From NCBI RefSeq assembly GCF_019879105.1, contig NZ_CP082249.1, forward strand, positions 1,054,001 through 1,118,000: DNA of 64,000 nt, read 5' to 3'. Both the position numbers and the translations under genes were made by a program. The notes below the pieces were generated by a model, which saw only the letters and a list, made by a program, of their open reading frames with translations, was not told the origin of the DNA and searched no databases. The stretch is from Natrinema sp. SYSU A 869. GTDB taxonomy: Archaea; Halobacteriota; Halobacteria; Halobacteriales; Natrialbaceae. Each line of letters begins with the position of its first letter. Within the stretch, counting starts at the first letter, position 1. Positions 1 through 8,666 of the stretch are shown one piece after another.

Positions 1-474
1 ACGGAGTTGATCGACAACGACACGCCGCCTGAAGACGTCGACGCCGACGGCGTCGTCCTCTCCGGCGGTCCAGACATGGATCGGATCGGGACGTCCGCCG
101 ACTATCTCGAGGCGGACGTGCCGGTTCTGGGCATCTGCCTGGGAATGCAACTGATCGCCGCGGAACTCGACGGCAGCGTCGGAAGCGGTGAGTACGGCGG
201 CTACGCGGACGTTAGCGTCGATATCTTCGACGACAACGACCCGCTGACTGGTTCCCTCCATCCTGAGACGCGCGTCTGGGCGAGCCACGCCGACGAGGTC
301 ACGGAACTGCCCGACGGCTTCGAACTGACCGCGAAAAGCGACGTCTGTGACGTCGAAGCGATGAGCGACACCGACCGCGATCTCTACGGCGTCCAGTGGC
401 ACCCCGAGGTCGCCCACACTGAGGAGGGTGACGAGATTTTCGAGAATTTCCTGGCGATCTGCGAATCGCAGTAG
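1..474 (+). CDS. guaAA: GMP synthase subunit A (glutamine amidotransferase), 5' end outside window
   Basis: This is the class-I glutamine amidotransferase subunit of the split archaeal GMP synthase. It releases ammonia from glutamine for XMP amination by the separate ATP-pyrophosphatase subunit. The reading frame is open from base 1, so the true start lies upstream. The nucleophile elbow GICLGMQ (Cys about residue 46 of the fragment) and the late WHPE motif supply the Cys-His-Glu triad. The fragment covers most of a roughly 185-aa family member. The acidic composition is typical of haloarchaea. Anthranilate-synthase-type amidotransferases share the fold, but the SGGPD and HPEVAHTEEG contexts fit GuaA better. 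Confidence 0.92.
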   Translation, partial: TELIDNDTPPEDVDADGVVLSGGPDMDRIGTSADYLEADVPVLGICLGMQLIAAELDGSVGSGEYGGYADVSVDIFDDNDPLTGSLHPETRVWASHADEVTELPDGFELTAKSDVCDVEAMSDTDRDLYGVQWHPEVAHTEEGDEIFENFLAICESQ

Positions 475-575
475 TCTCGTAGTCCGATTCGGACACTGTG
501 ACGGCGGACGATGACCGTCTCAGATGCAAGCCACCTGTTTATTGAACTCAGCGCTGTCCACTCGGACGAGCACCT

Positions 576-1073
576 ATGACCGTAGATTCAACCGAAGACC
601 TCTTCGTAGACGGACTCAAGCACGCGTACTACACCGAACAGCGCCTCGTCGACGCTCTCGATGAACTCGAGCAGACCTCCTCGAGCCAGGAACTCAAGTC
701 GGGATTCGCGGAGCACCGCGAGGAGACCCAGAATCATATCGACCGCCTCGAGGAGGTATTCGAACAGATCGACGCCGATGCCGAGGGTGAGGAGGATCCG
801 GTCGTCAAGGGGATGATCGAGGCTCACGAGGAGTTCATGGACAAAGATCCCAGCGACGAGGCGCTCGACCGGTTCAACATCGCCGCCGGCCAGAAGTCCG
901 AACACTACGAGATCGCCGTCTACGGAAACCTGATTCCGATGGCCGACCAGATCGGTCTCGACGACGCCGCGGACACCTTAGAGCAGAACCTCCGCGAGGA
1001 ACAGGACGAACTCGACAGTCTCTCGGAGATGGGCGAGGAGTTCGATTACGGCGAACTGTCGGTCTCGGAGTAA
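576..1073 (+). CDS. DUF892 / YciE-like ferritin-fold protein
   Basis: A 165-aa all-helical acidic protein of the YciE/YciF (DUF892) ferritin-like family. The opening DLFVDGLKHAYYTEQRLVDAL and the repeated E/H-rich helices (HREETQNHIDRLEE, KSEHYEIAVYG) are the family's putative di-iron helices. Bacterial members are linked to stress responses; the biochemical role here is unproven. It stands alone, about 100 bp after the GMP synthase gene. The ATG start gives the normal family length. Confidence 0.88.
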   Translation: MTVDSTEDLFVDGLKHAYYTEQRLVDALDELEQTSSSQELKSGFAEHREETQNHIDRLEEVFEQIDADAEGEEDPVVKGMIEAHEEFMDKDPSDEALDRFNIAAGQKSEHYEIAVYGNLIPMADQIGLDDAADTLEQNLREEQDELDSLSEMGEEFDYGELSVSE

Positions 1074-1360
1074 CGCCGATATATCCGCCAGTTTCTTTCC
1101 GGACCGCGTCGACCGGTAGATCTGCGCTCGAGCGGTGAGATCCAGAGCCGCGAGTAGCGATCAGTCGCCGCGGCGTCGCCTGCGGGATCGGTCGCCATCG
1201 CCATCACTACTTGGCCGTCGACGTGCGCGAGGGCTCAGTAGTCGAGGGAGTCGTGGCCGTCGGTGTACTCGGGAGTCTCCTCGTCGGTGATCCGGAGCGA
1301 TCGTTTCGCTGAGACATCGGTGACATCAGTGTTAGCTGGTGACTGTAATGTCCAAGATGC
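1074..1360. other. Intergenic stretch with a possible minus-strand coding remnant
   Basis: No convincing gene. On the minus strand, 1235 to about 1321 reads as an acidic tail (RITDEETPEYTDGHDSLDY, then stop) that looks like haloarchaeal coding sequence. The upstream part of that frame is not protein-like, and I see no sensible start. It may be the eroded 3' end of a gene, or chance. Confidence 0.25.
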
Positions 1361-1368
1361 TATATTAT
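1361..1368 (+). promoter_or_regulatory. TATA-like box upstream of the mini-ORF/NmrA unit
   Basis: The AT-rich octamer TATATTAT sits in otherwise GC-rich DNA, with its centre about 30 nt before the ATG at 1394. That is the spacing expected of an archaeal TATA box that gives a leaderless transcript starting at or just before that ATG. Confidence 0.5.
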
Positions 1369-1393
1369 CGTTCGGACCGAAGTGCGGTACGTG

Positions 1394-1480
1394 ATGAACC
1401 CGGCCGATGACACCGCTCGAACTGCAGCCGTATCGCACGCAACCGACGAAGCGCCCGCGAGCGGGGGTGAACTGAGATGA
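1394..1480 (+). CDS. Candidate 28-aa mini-ORF overlapping the NmrA-like start
   Basis: An ATG at 1394 opens 28 codons that end in TGA at 1478-1480, overlapping the ATG of the next gene (1477) in an ATGA arrangement. Codon use is haloarchaeal (mostly G/C third positions), and a TATA-like box lies 25-33 nt upstream, so the mRNA probably begins with this ORF. It could be a translationally coupled small protein or only a 5' coupling device. No family is recognised. Confidence 0.4.
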   Translation: MNPADDTARTAAVSHATDEAPASGGELR

Positions 1481-2382
1481 CGACGAGCGTTCTCGTCACC
1501 GGTGCGACCGGCAATCAGGGCGGCGCGGTCGTCGAACATCTGCTCGAGGCCGACGCCGACTTCGACGTCTACGGCCTGACCCGCGACGCCTCGGGGGACC
1601 GGGCCCAAGAACTGGCCGACCGCGGCGTGACGATGGTCGAAGGCGACCTGAACGAGACGGAGTCGCTGACGCCCCACGTCACCGAGGTCGACGCCGTCTT
1701 CGCCGTCACGAACTTCTGGACGCAGGGGTACGACGCGCAGGTCCAGCAGGGGAAGAACATCGCCGAGGTCGCCGCCGAAGAGGGCGTCGACCAGTTCGTC
1801 CTCAGCGGCGTCGGCAGCCACGAGCGAGACACGGGGATTCCCCACTTCGACTCCGCGTGGGAGATCGATCAACACGCCCAGGAACTCGACCTCCCGCTGA
1901 CCGTCCTCCAGCCCGTGTTCTTCTTCCAGAACTTCGAGGCCTTCGCGGAGGACGTCGTCGAGGACGGCCAGATCGCGCTCCCCCTCGAGGAGGGCGTCTC
2001 CCTCCAGATGATCGACGTGGACGACGTCGGCCGCGCCGCCGCGGTCGCCTTCGACGAACCCGACGAGTTCGTCGGGGAGCGTATCGAACTCGCGGGCGAC
2101 GACAAGACGCTGGCCGAGACGGCGGAGATCCTCTCCGAGGTCACCGGGCGGGACGTCGACCCCGTCCACGTCCCCATCGAGGACGCCTACGACTCCTTCG
2201 GCGAGGAGTTCACCGTCATGTGCGAGTGGTTCAACGAGGTCGGCTACGACGCCGACATCGACGCCCTCGAGGAACGGTTCGGCTTCGCGTTCACCGATCT
2301 CGAGAGCTACTTCCGCGAGAACGGCTGGGAGGACAAAGAGGGGATGGCGTCGGTTCCCGGTTGGGTCAAGGCGATGCAGTAG
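1477..2382 (+). CDS. NmrA/HSCARG-type NAD(P)-binding oxidoreductase-like protein
   Basis: A 301-aa atypical short-chain dehydrogenase of the NmrA family. The N-terminal Rossmann motif GATGNQG is at residues 9-15, followed by a segment GDLNETESL typical of NAD(P)-binding NmrA proteins, and there is no classical Tyr-x3-Lys catalytic pair. Members act as redox sensors or as isoflavone-reductase-like enzymes; the substrate is unknown. The start ATG overlaps the stop of a mini-ORF. The C-terminal half (DVDDVGRAAAVAF) is the substrate-domain hallmark. Confidence 0.88.
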   Translation: MTTSVLVTGATGNQGGAVVEHLLEADADFDVYGLTRDASGDRAQELADRGVTMVEGDLNETESLTPHVTEVDAVFAVTNFWTQGYDAQVQQGKNIAEVAAEEGVDQFVLSGVGSHERDTGIPHFDSAWEIDQHAQELDLPLTVLQPVFFFQNFEAFAEDVVEDGQIALPLEEGVSLQMIDVDDVGRAAAVAFDEPDEFVGERIELAGDDKTLAETAEILSEVTGRDVDPVHVPIEDAYDSFGEEFTVMCEWFNEVGYDADIDALEERFGFAFTDLESYFRENGWEDKEGMASVPGWVKAMQ

Positions 2383-2503
2383 TCCCTCGGATCGACCGTC
2401 GATGGAAACGGTCGGGGTGTATCGACTCCGACCGTCGATTCTCCGATGGAGCCGCGAGGTAGCGTCGATTCCCGACCGCTCACGAACGGCGGAGTCGTTC
2501 CGG

Positions 2504-2641
2504 TCAGGTCTGCCAGGCGATCGAGAGCGACGTGTCCGACTCGATCCAAGCGGCATCGTTCGTCGTATCGAAGATGCGGACGGTCCCGTCGTCCGCCTCT
2601 CGCTCGGCGTATCGGTGGGGTCCGGACGTTGCGTCTGACAT
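2504..2641 (-). CDS. Small acidic haloarchaeal protein (DUF7331-like)
   Basis: A 45-aa protein that starts MSDATSGPHRYAEREADD and ends with TNDAAWIESDTSLSIAWQT. The pattern 'RY..RE..DGTVRIFDTTN..AWIESD' matches my memory of a family of tiny haloarchaeal proteins annotated DUF7331; function unknown. The gene lies between and against the NmrA-like gene. A TATA-like ctatactg occurs on the minus strand about 35 nt before the ATG, supporting transcription. The family assignment is from memory only. Confidence 0.72.
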   Translation of the reverse strand: MSDATSGPHRYAEREADDGTVRIFDTTNDAAWIESDTSLSIAWQT

Positions 2642-2812
2642 AGTGAGTGTCAGGTGAGAACTAGACTCACAGTATAGCTCTTGTGTATCGTCCGAGAGAC
2701 GGCGACGGCCTCGAGGCGGCGAGACCGACGGTCGACGGGACGACCCGATACGGAAAGCGACGCGGAGTCGCGACGGGAGCCGACGGAGCGGCGGTCGACC
2801 GGCGACGGACGA

Positions 2813-3778
2813 TTACTCGGCCGGTTTCTCGCGGGCCGGCCCCTGTTGGTGGAGTTCGATACCGACGTCATCCGGCTCGAGGACGTCCGGAAGCTCTTCG
2901 TCCCGATCACCGGTGACGTCGGCGAGCACTTCCGTGATGTAAGCGTTGAACAGTTCGGGGTGTTCACTCATCGGGAAGTGGCCGATCTCGGCGAATTCGA
3001 TAGCGGTCGCGCCATCGCCGATCCCCTCGGCGGTCTGGCGGCCGTCCTCGGGCGTGGTAAGATAATCGTACTCTCCGTTGGCGATGTAGAGGGGGCACTC
3101 GTCGGCGTTGACCTGATCGAGTTTGTCGCGATAGTCGTGATCGACGGAGTAGTAGTAGAGGTCGCCCTTGAACACGCCCGTCGCCCCCTGCTCGTAGAGA
3201 TACATCGTCTCCCGACGTGTCTGTTCGGGGCTCTGCGGTGCCATCAGGCCCCAACAGGAGTAGGCGTTGACCTCGGTCGTGTTCACTTCCGGATGGTCGA
3301 GCCAGTCGATATAGAATCCCGGACTGTGTGCACCGCACTCGAGACCGATCAGCGCCCGGAATCGCTCGGGATACCAGTCGGCTAGCTCGAGCGCGATGTT
3401 GCCGCCCATGCTCGATCCCATATAGATCGGGTCCTCGAGCTCGAGCGCGTCGGCGAGGTTGACGAGCGTCTCGGTGAACTTCTCGGCCGTCATGGTGTAG
3501 TCCTCGGTCCACCACTTCTGAGAGGTCGGGGGGACCGACTTCCCGTGATAGGGCAGATCGTGGGCGATGACGCGGAACTCCTCGGTGATTGCCTCGTCGG
3601 TCAGGAGGTGGCGCCACTCCTGACAGTTGTTGCCAGCCGTGTGCTGACAGAGCAGCGGAACGCCGTCTTCCGGACCGTTTTCCTCGAAATAGATTCGGTG
3701 GTCGACGCCCTCCACTTCCGTGTGGACGTACGAGCCGCTGATCGGCTCGACATCACCGGATTGGTAGTTTTCGGGCAT
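2813..3778 (-). CDS. Alpha/beta-hydrolase fold protein
   Basis: A 321-aa alpha/beta hydrolase. The nucleophile elbow GSSMGG places Ser at residue 123. Asp238 (GEYDYL) and His267 (IGHFPM) complete the triad, and AHDLPYHG is the usual motif after strand 4. The pattern resembles esterases or C-C hydrolases; the substrate is unknown. It starts 1 bp after the stop of the SCP2-like gene, so the two are co-transcribed and probably work on the same lipid-like or acyl substrate. The acidic tail beyond residue 290 is a haloarchaeal extension. Confidence 0.87.
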   Translation of the reverse strand: MPENYQSGDVEPISGSYVHTEVEGVDHRIYFEENGPEDGVPLLCQHTAGNNCQEWRHLLTDEAITEEFRVIAHDLPYHGKSVPPTSQKWWTEDYTMTAEKFTETLVNLADALELEDPIYMGSSMGGNIALELADWYPERFRALIGLECGAHSPGFYIDWLDHPEVNTTEVNAYSCWGLMAPQSPEQTRRETMYLYEQGATGVFKGDLYYYSVDHDYRDKLDQVNADECPLYIANGEYDYLTTPEDGRQTAEGIGDGATAIEFAEIGHFPMSEHPELFNAYITEVLADVTGDRDEELPDVLEPDDVGIELHQQGPAREKPAE

Positions 3779-3779
3779 C

Positions 3780-4217
3780 TCAGCTCCCCCCGTCGTTGTG
3801 GGCGACTCGCATCAGGTCCAGTGTCCGCTGGAACGCGCGCAGGTGCTGGAAGATCCGCTTGTTGTCGCCGGTCAACTGCAGGTGGCCGTCCTCGTTGCGG
3901 ACCGCGGTTCGATAGTGCGACGCGATGATTTCGTGGTTGAACGCGGGCGGCGTCTCCTGGACGAACTCCTCCCAAGTCTCGCGGTCGCCCTCGACGCCGA
4001 ACGACCACTGGTGATTCATCGTCGGATTCGGCACGAGGTTCTCGACCTCGCCGCCGTCCATCTCGAGGAGGACGCGCTCGTCCCCGATCTCGACGTAGAA
4101 GTTCTCGGAGAATTTGTCGTGGCCCCTGACCTCCATCTCTGGATCGCCGTTTACCGTCTCTTTGTACGACTCCCACCACTCGTGGGTGCCGAGTTCAGTG
4201 TCAGCCATTGAAACCAC
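3780..4217 (-). CDS. SCP2 sterol-binding-like protein
   Basis: A 145-aa protein with the beta-strand/helix pattern of SCP2-like lipid-binding domains (FYVEIGDERVLLEMDGGEVENL, then QLTGDN before a terminal helix). It may bind a hydrophobic substrate for the hydrolase encoded 1 bp downstream. An internal ATG at 4208 (MADTEL) is an equally good start; the first three residues are uncertain. The SCP2 assignment is by pattern and not strong. Confidence 0.65.
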   Translation of the reverse strand: MVSMADTELGTHEWWESYKETVNGDPEMEVRGHDKFSENFYVEIGDERVLLEMDGGEVENLVPNPTMNHQWSFGVEGDRETWEEFVQETPPAFNHEIIASHYRTAVRNEDGHLQLTGDNKRIFQHLRAFQRTLDLMRVAHNDGGS

Positions 4218-4434
4218 ACCGCACGTTTTCCGAACGGCTCAAAGTACCTCACACAATGGAATCCGACAACTCGAGCGCGAATACAACGCGGAAAGCGCGA
4301 ACGGACGCGGAGACGCCGAGCACGGCCGGCAGTTCGGTCGCGATTCGACCGTGAGCCGATTAGTCGTACTCTCCCACGAAGTGACACTGAGATTACCATC
4401 AGTCTCTTCACCGTTCATCTGGATGTGTGAGGCG

Positions 4435-4941
4435 ATGACAGTCGACACAGTCGGTCGATTCGAACGCGCACTCGAGGGACTCGAGGTGGGATTCGAGCGC
4501 GTCGCGGCTGCCGACGCGAGCGAGCGGATCGGAACGATGGCGGAGGAGCCAGCGGTCGGTGCCCCGCTGCCCTTTGAAGGAGTATCGCTCCCGGAGTCAG
4601 TAACGACCGATCCGACAACTGCCGAGCTGGCGGATGCTCGGACCGGCGTCACCCCGGTTGGGTTCGCGATCGCAGAGTATGGCACCGTCGCCGTCGAGTC
4701 GACGGCCGACGGGGCGGAACCGATCAGTCTCTACCCGGAGCGACACGTCGCGGTCGTCGCCGAGAGCGACATCGTGCCGAACATCAGCGCCGGCTTCGAC
4801 CGACTCGCGGACGGATTCGACACGGGTCGGGACAGCGTCGTCTTCGCGACCGGCCGGAGCGCGACCGCGGACATGGGTGACCTCGTCCACGGCGTACACG
4901 GGCCCGGCGACGTCCACGTAATCGCCCTGGAGGACCGATAG
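4435..4941 (+). CDS. lutC: LUD-domain protein, LutC-like (lactate utilisation)
   Basis: A 168-aa LUD domain. The late segment GFAIAEYGTVAVES and the following 'SLYPERHVAVV..SDIV' are the family signature. LutC is the third component of the LutABC L-lactate oxidation complex. The ATG at 4435 gives the normal LutC N-terminus (MTVDTVGRFERAL); an in-frame ATG at 4423 would add four residues. It ends 1 bp before the LutB/LutA fusion gene, so the two form an operon. The divergent SCP2/hydrolase pair starts 217 bp upstream. Confidence 0.85.
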   Translation: MTVDTVGRFERALEGLEVGFERVAAADASERIGTMAEEPAVGAPLPFEGVSLPESVTTDPTTAELADARTGVTPVGFAIAEYGTVAVESTADGAEPISLYPERHVAVVAESDIVPNISAGFDRLADGFDTGRDSVVFATGRSATADMGDLVHGVHGPGDVHVIALEDR

Positions 4942-4942
4942 G

Positions 4943-7270
4943 ATGGCCCAACGCACGCGATCGGAGCAGGCCGACCGGATTCGGCACCTGCTCGAGACCG
5001 AAGGGCCGGCGATCCACGCTCACGCGAGCGCCTCGAACGCCCGCCGAAAGGAGACCTACGGCGGAACCGATGACCTCGAGGCCCTCCGGACCGACGCGCG
5101 AGCGATCAAGGAAGACGCCATCGATCGGCTTCCCGAATTGATCGAGACGGTCCGGGACGCGGTCGAGGCGAACGGTGGCACCGTCTACGTCGCCGACGAC
5201 GCCGCGGACGCGAACGAGTACGTGGCCGACGTGGTCCGAAGCGAGGCCGCAGACGGAGCCGACGCCGACGCGGCGACCGCGGAGCCGTCGGTCGTCAAAT
5301 CGAAATCCATGACGACCGAGGAGATCGATTGCAACGACGCGCTCGAGGCCAACGGGATCGACGTCACCGAGACCGACCTCGGCGAGTGGGTGCTACAGGT
5401 CGCGGACGACACGCCCTCCCACATCGTCGGGCCGGCGATGCACATCTCCCGCGAGGAGATCGCCGACCTGTTCAACGAGCGGTTCGATCCCAGTGACCCC
5501 TTTGAGACGGCCGAGGAACTGACTCGCTTCGCCCGCGATCACCTCGGTGAGATCATCGAGGGAGCCGACGTCGGAATCACTGGTGCAAACTTCGTCGTCG
5601 CCGACAGCGGGACGATCACCCTCATCACGAACGAGGGCAACGCCCGCAAGTGCGCGGTCACGCCCGATACCCACATCGCGGTTGCGGGCGTGGAGAAACT
5701 TATTCCGTCGCTCCCGGACCTCGAGCCGTTCGTCGATATCATCGCCAAGAGCGCGACAGGCCAGCCGATCTCCCAGTACGTGACGATGCTGACCCCGCCG
5801 ACGGACTCGCCGACGGTAGACTTCGATCGACCGGACAAGCCGATTACGGCCGGTACCGACGGTTCAGACGACATCGCGGAGACGGCGGACGACACCGGAG
5901 ACCCGGACCGCGATTTCCACCTCGTCTTGCTTGACAACGGTCGCATGGACATGCGCGAGGACGACCAGCTCCGGGAGACGCTGTACTGCATCCGCTGTGG
6001 GGCCTGCTCGAACTCCTGTGCGAACTTCCAGTCCGTCGGTGGCCACGGCTTCGGCGGCGAGACGTATTCGGGCGGGATCGCCACCGGCTGGGAGGCCGGC
6101 GTCCACGGTCAGGACTCCGCGGCCGAGTTCAACGACCTCTGTACCGGCTGTACGAACTGTGTCGATGCCTGTCCAGTGAAGATCGATATCCCGTGGATCA
6201 ACACCGTCGTCCGGGATCGAGTCAACCGGAGCAGCGAGCCCGAGTCCTACGACTTCCTCGTCGACGGGCTCACCCCCGACGAGGAGAACGGTGGCCTCGA
6301 CCCCGGTAAGCGCTTCTTCGGCAACATCGGCACCGTCGCGAAGGCCGCCAGCGCGACCGCGCCGGTCTCGAACTGGCTCGCCGACGCCGGCCCTGTCCGT
6401 GCGCTCCTGGAGCGAACCCTCGGTATCGACCGACGGCGCGACCTGCCGACCTTCCAGCGCGAGTCGCTCGTCGACTGGTTCGAGAGGCGAGGCGGCTTCG
6501 CCGCCTCGAGTCAGCGTGCGGAGCGGGCTAACTCCCGGGACCGTGGGGTCGACATCGACCGCGAGGTCGTCCTCTACCCCGACGTCTACACGAACTACGT
6601 CGACGTCGACCGCGGGAAGGCCGCCGTCCGGACGCTTGAGGCACTGGGCGTTCCGGTCCGCGTGCCGGACCTGCCCGAGAGTGGGCGTGCGGCGCTTTCC
6701 CAGGGGATGATCGCAACGGCGGACCGGCAGGCCAGCCAGCTCTACGCCACGCTGGCAGAAGATTTAGACGCCGGGCGCGACGTGGTCGTCATCGAACCCT
6801 CCGATCTGGCGGCCATGCACCGCGAGTACGAGCGCCTGCTGCCCGAGGAATCCTTCGCACGACTCCGGGACGGCAGCTACGAGATCTGCGAGTACGTCTA
6901 TGGCCTCCTCGAGAACGGAGCCGACTCGGATATGCTGTCGAGTGGCGATGGCGCGGAACCGGTCGCTTACCACTCCCACTGCCAGCAGCGCACGCTCGAC
7001 CTCGAAGCGCCCACCGTCGCCGTCCTCGAGCGCTGTGGCTACGCGCCCGAAACCTCGAGCGCCGAGTGCTGTGGGATGGCTGGTTCGTTCGGTTACAAAC
7101 GGGAGTACTACGAGCTCAGTGTGGACGTCGGCGAGCGGCTGGCGGGGGAGGTCGACGGCGCGGAGACCATCGTCGCATCGGGCACCTCGTGTGGCGACCA
7201 ACTCGAGACGCTGCTCGAGCGGGACGTGTCGCATCCGATCGAGTTACTCGCGCCCGGCGCTCGAGCGTAA
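4943..7270 (+). CDS. lutB: LutB-LutA fusion: LUD domain, two 4Fe-4S motifs and CCG domain
   Basis: A 775-aa iron-sulfur protein. Residues about 60-285 are an LUD domain (GITGANFVVADSGT, VAGVEKLIPSL). Residues 349-359 (C-x2-C-x2-C-x3-C) and 400-410 (same spacing, then CPVKID) are two [4Fe-4S] motifs. The last 230 residues carry a CCG/heterodisulfide-reductase-type cysteine domain (HCQQRTL, then AECCGMAGSFGYK). In Bacillus these parts are separate proteins, LutB and LutA, that oxidise L-lactate to pyruvate. Their fusion next to LutC gives a complete complex from two genes. Glycolate or another 2-hydroxyacid is a possible alternative substrate. Confidence 0.88.
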   Translation: MAQRTRSEQADRIRHLLETEGPAIHAHASASNARRKETYGGTDDLEALRTDARAIKEDAIDRLPELIETVRDAVEANGGTVYVADDAADANEYVADVVRSEAADGADADAATAEPSVVKSKSMTTEEIDCNDALEANGIDVTETDLGEWVLQVADDTPSHIVGPAMHISREEIADLFNERFDPSDPFETAEELTRFARDHLGEIIEGADVGITGANFVVADSGTITLITNEGNARKCAVTPDTHIAVAGVEKLIPSLPDLEPFVDIIAKSATGQPISQYVTMLTPPTDSPTVDFDRPDKPITAGTDGSDDIAETADDTGDPDRDFHLVLLDNGRMDMREDDQLRETLYCIRCGACSNSCANFQSVGGHGFGGETYSGGIATGWEAGVHGQDSAAEFNDLCTGCTNCVDACPVKIDIPWINTVVRDRVNRSSEPESYDFLVDGLTPDEENGGLDPGKRFFGNIGTVAKAASATAPVSNWLADAGPVRALLERTLGIDRRRDLPTFQRESLVDWFERRGGFAASSQRAERANSRDRGVDIDREVVLYPDVYTNYVDVDRGKAAVRTLEALGVPVRVPDLPESGRAALSQGMIATADRQASQLYATLAEDLDAGRDVVVIEPSDLAAMHREYERLLPEESFARLRDGSYEICEYVYGLLENGADSDMLSSGDGAEPVAYHSHCQQRTLDLEAPTVAVLERCGYAPETSSAECCGMAGSFGYKREYYELSVDVGERLAGEVDGAETIVASGTSCGDQLETLLERDVSHPIELLAPGARA

Positions 7271-7381
7271 CGTCGGCGCGCTGCCGGGTCCGGGTCAGAC
7301 GCCGGTCGGGGTCCGTCCGGAGCGGTGTCGGTCGAACCGGATCCTCCATCGTTACGTGGCGGGAGAAATATCACTCGGGTA

Positions 7382-7825
7382 ATGACTTCGCCATCGATAC
7401 GCGATCACCTCCGACCGACCGACAGCGACTACCCGGACGGGATCTATCGCGTCGTCGGAACGGGCGACGATACCATCACCCTGCTCCAGGTCGGTGACGC
7501 GGACGGTCGACGGGTCACCACCGGAGAGATCGTGACGGTCGACGACGCGGAACTCGAGGCGTTCGAACCGGCCAAAAACCCGGACGGGAACCGACGGCTC
7601 GGAGCGAGCGTGATTTCGAGCCTCGAGATACTCTACTGGCGGTTTCGCGCCTTCGGGCAGCAACTGGCAGCGCACCCGTTCCCGACCGCCGTCGCCGCGG
7701 CGCTCGTCGCGATGGGCTACGCCGGTGACTCGATCGGGCCGCTCTCGGAAACCGCCGCGAGCGTGGCGCTGTTCGCCGGTGTCGTCTCCCTCGCATACGT
7801 CGGTAGCGGGTATCTAAGTCGGTAG
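7382..7825 (+). CDS. Haloarchaeal membrane protein of unknown function
   Basis: A 147-aa protein from the ATG at 7382; the longer frame from 7325 is R/P-rich and unlikely. The N-terminal 65 residues form a small soluble beta-rich domain (DGIYRVVGTGDDTITLLQVGD, GEIVTVDDAELEAFEPA). Two transmembrane helices follow at about 100-117 and 125-143. A small cytoplasmic domain on a two-helix anchor is all that can be said. Confidence 0.7.
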   Translation: MTSPSIRDHLRPTDSDYPDGIYRVVGTGDDTITLLQVGDADGRRVTTGEIVTVDDAELEAFEPAKNPDGNRRLGASVISSLEILYWRFRAFGQQLAAHPFPTAVAAALVAMGYAGDSIGPLSETAASVALFAGVVSLAYVGSGYLSR

Positions 7826-7946
7826 CGTCCGCGCTGCTCGGAGACGGGTCTCCGACTCGGTCACGTTCGGAGCCCGACAGGAAATAGCCGGTCGCCACCC
7901 GTCGGTGAGTGATCGACACCGTGAGACGGACCTCGAGACCGTTCCG

Positions 7947-8201
7947 CTACCCTTCGAACAGCTCGTCGACCGCGTGCCGCGCCGCGAGCGCGGCGTCGTC
8001 AGCGACCTGTTCGGGGTCGGCCTCGTCGTCGTCCTCGGGCGCGTTGAGGTAGACGTCGACCTCGAGGATGCCGTCCTCGAAGACGACGGTCACGTCGTAA
8101 TCGCGCACGTCGGACTGTTTGTACTGTGAAAAGATGACGCCTTCCGCGGCGTCCGAGGCCGTCTGGACGACGGTCTCGTCCGTCGGCTCGTCAGTCGACA
8201 T
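7947..8201 (-). CDS. DUF3194 family protein
   Basis: An 84-aa acidic protein matching the archaeal DUF3194 family, whose gene is usually next to prefoldin beta, as here. The ATG at 8201 abuts the prefoldin stop codon at 8202, so the pair is translationally coupled. The core DVTVVFEDGILEVDVYLN is a beta hairpin followed by helices. Its function, perhaps with prefoldin, is unknown. Confidence 0.87.
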   Translation of the reverse strand: MSTDEPTDETVVQTASDAAEGVIFSQYKQSDVRDYDVTVVFEDGILEVDVYLNAPEDDDEADPEQVADDAALAARHAVDELFEG

Positions 8202-8600
8202 TTACGCGCCGCCAGCGCCCGGGCCGCCGGGGCCGGCCGGACCGCCGCCCATGCCGCCACCGCCGAGCATGTCCTCGAGCTCCTCCTGGAGGCTCTCGAA
8301 CTGGTCCTGAACGCGCTCTTCCTGCTTCTCGAGGGTCTCGAGACGGATCTCGAGGGAGTCGACCTTCTCCTCAAGGTCCTCTTCGGCCTGATCGTAGTCG
8401 GTCTCGACGAGGAGTTCGCCGACGTTTCGGTACATCGTCGTTCCCTCGTCGATGTTCTCGAGCTCGTCGAGGGCGTTCTGTGCCTCGGTGAGACCCGATT
8501 CCGCTTCCTGTTTCTGGACGGCGACTTCCTGTGCCGTCTCCTGCAGGTCCTGTAGCTGCTCGATTTTCTCTTGTGCTTCCGGTGGCAGGTTTCCTTGCAT
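8202..8600 (-). CDS. pfdB: Prefoldin subunit beta
   Basis: A 132-aa prefoldin beta: two long coiled-coil helices (residues about 5-45 and 75-115) joined by a beta-hairpin linker ([25 protein letters not shown]). The hexamer delivers unfolded proteins to the thermosome. The tail is Gly/Met/Pro-rich ([16 protein letters not shown]), as in other haloarchaeal copies. It is followed directly by DUF3194. Confidence 0.95.
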   Translation of the reverse strand: MQGNLPPEAQEKIEQLQDLQETAQEVAVQKQEAESGLTEAQNALDELENIDEGTTMYRNVGELLVETDYDQAEEDLEEKVDSLEIRLETLEKQEERVQDQFESLQEELEDMLGGGGMGGGPAGPGGPGAGGA

Positions 8601-8666
8601 ATCTCGACCGTCGCCCTCCGGACTGATAAAGCCAAGCTTTGTCTTCCGTCCCGGCGGCCCAGATCC

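Noticed and set aside
1235-1438. 67-aa minus-strand ORF
   Set aside because: Only the tail looks protein-like; the start lies in the promoter of the opposite gene, so I kept it only as a possible remnant.
1360-2556. 398-aa minus-strand ORF
   Set aside because: Antisense of the NmrA-like gene; composition is typical of a shadow frame.
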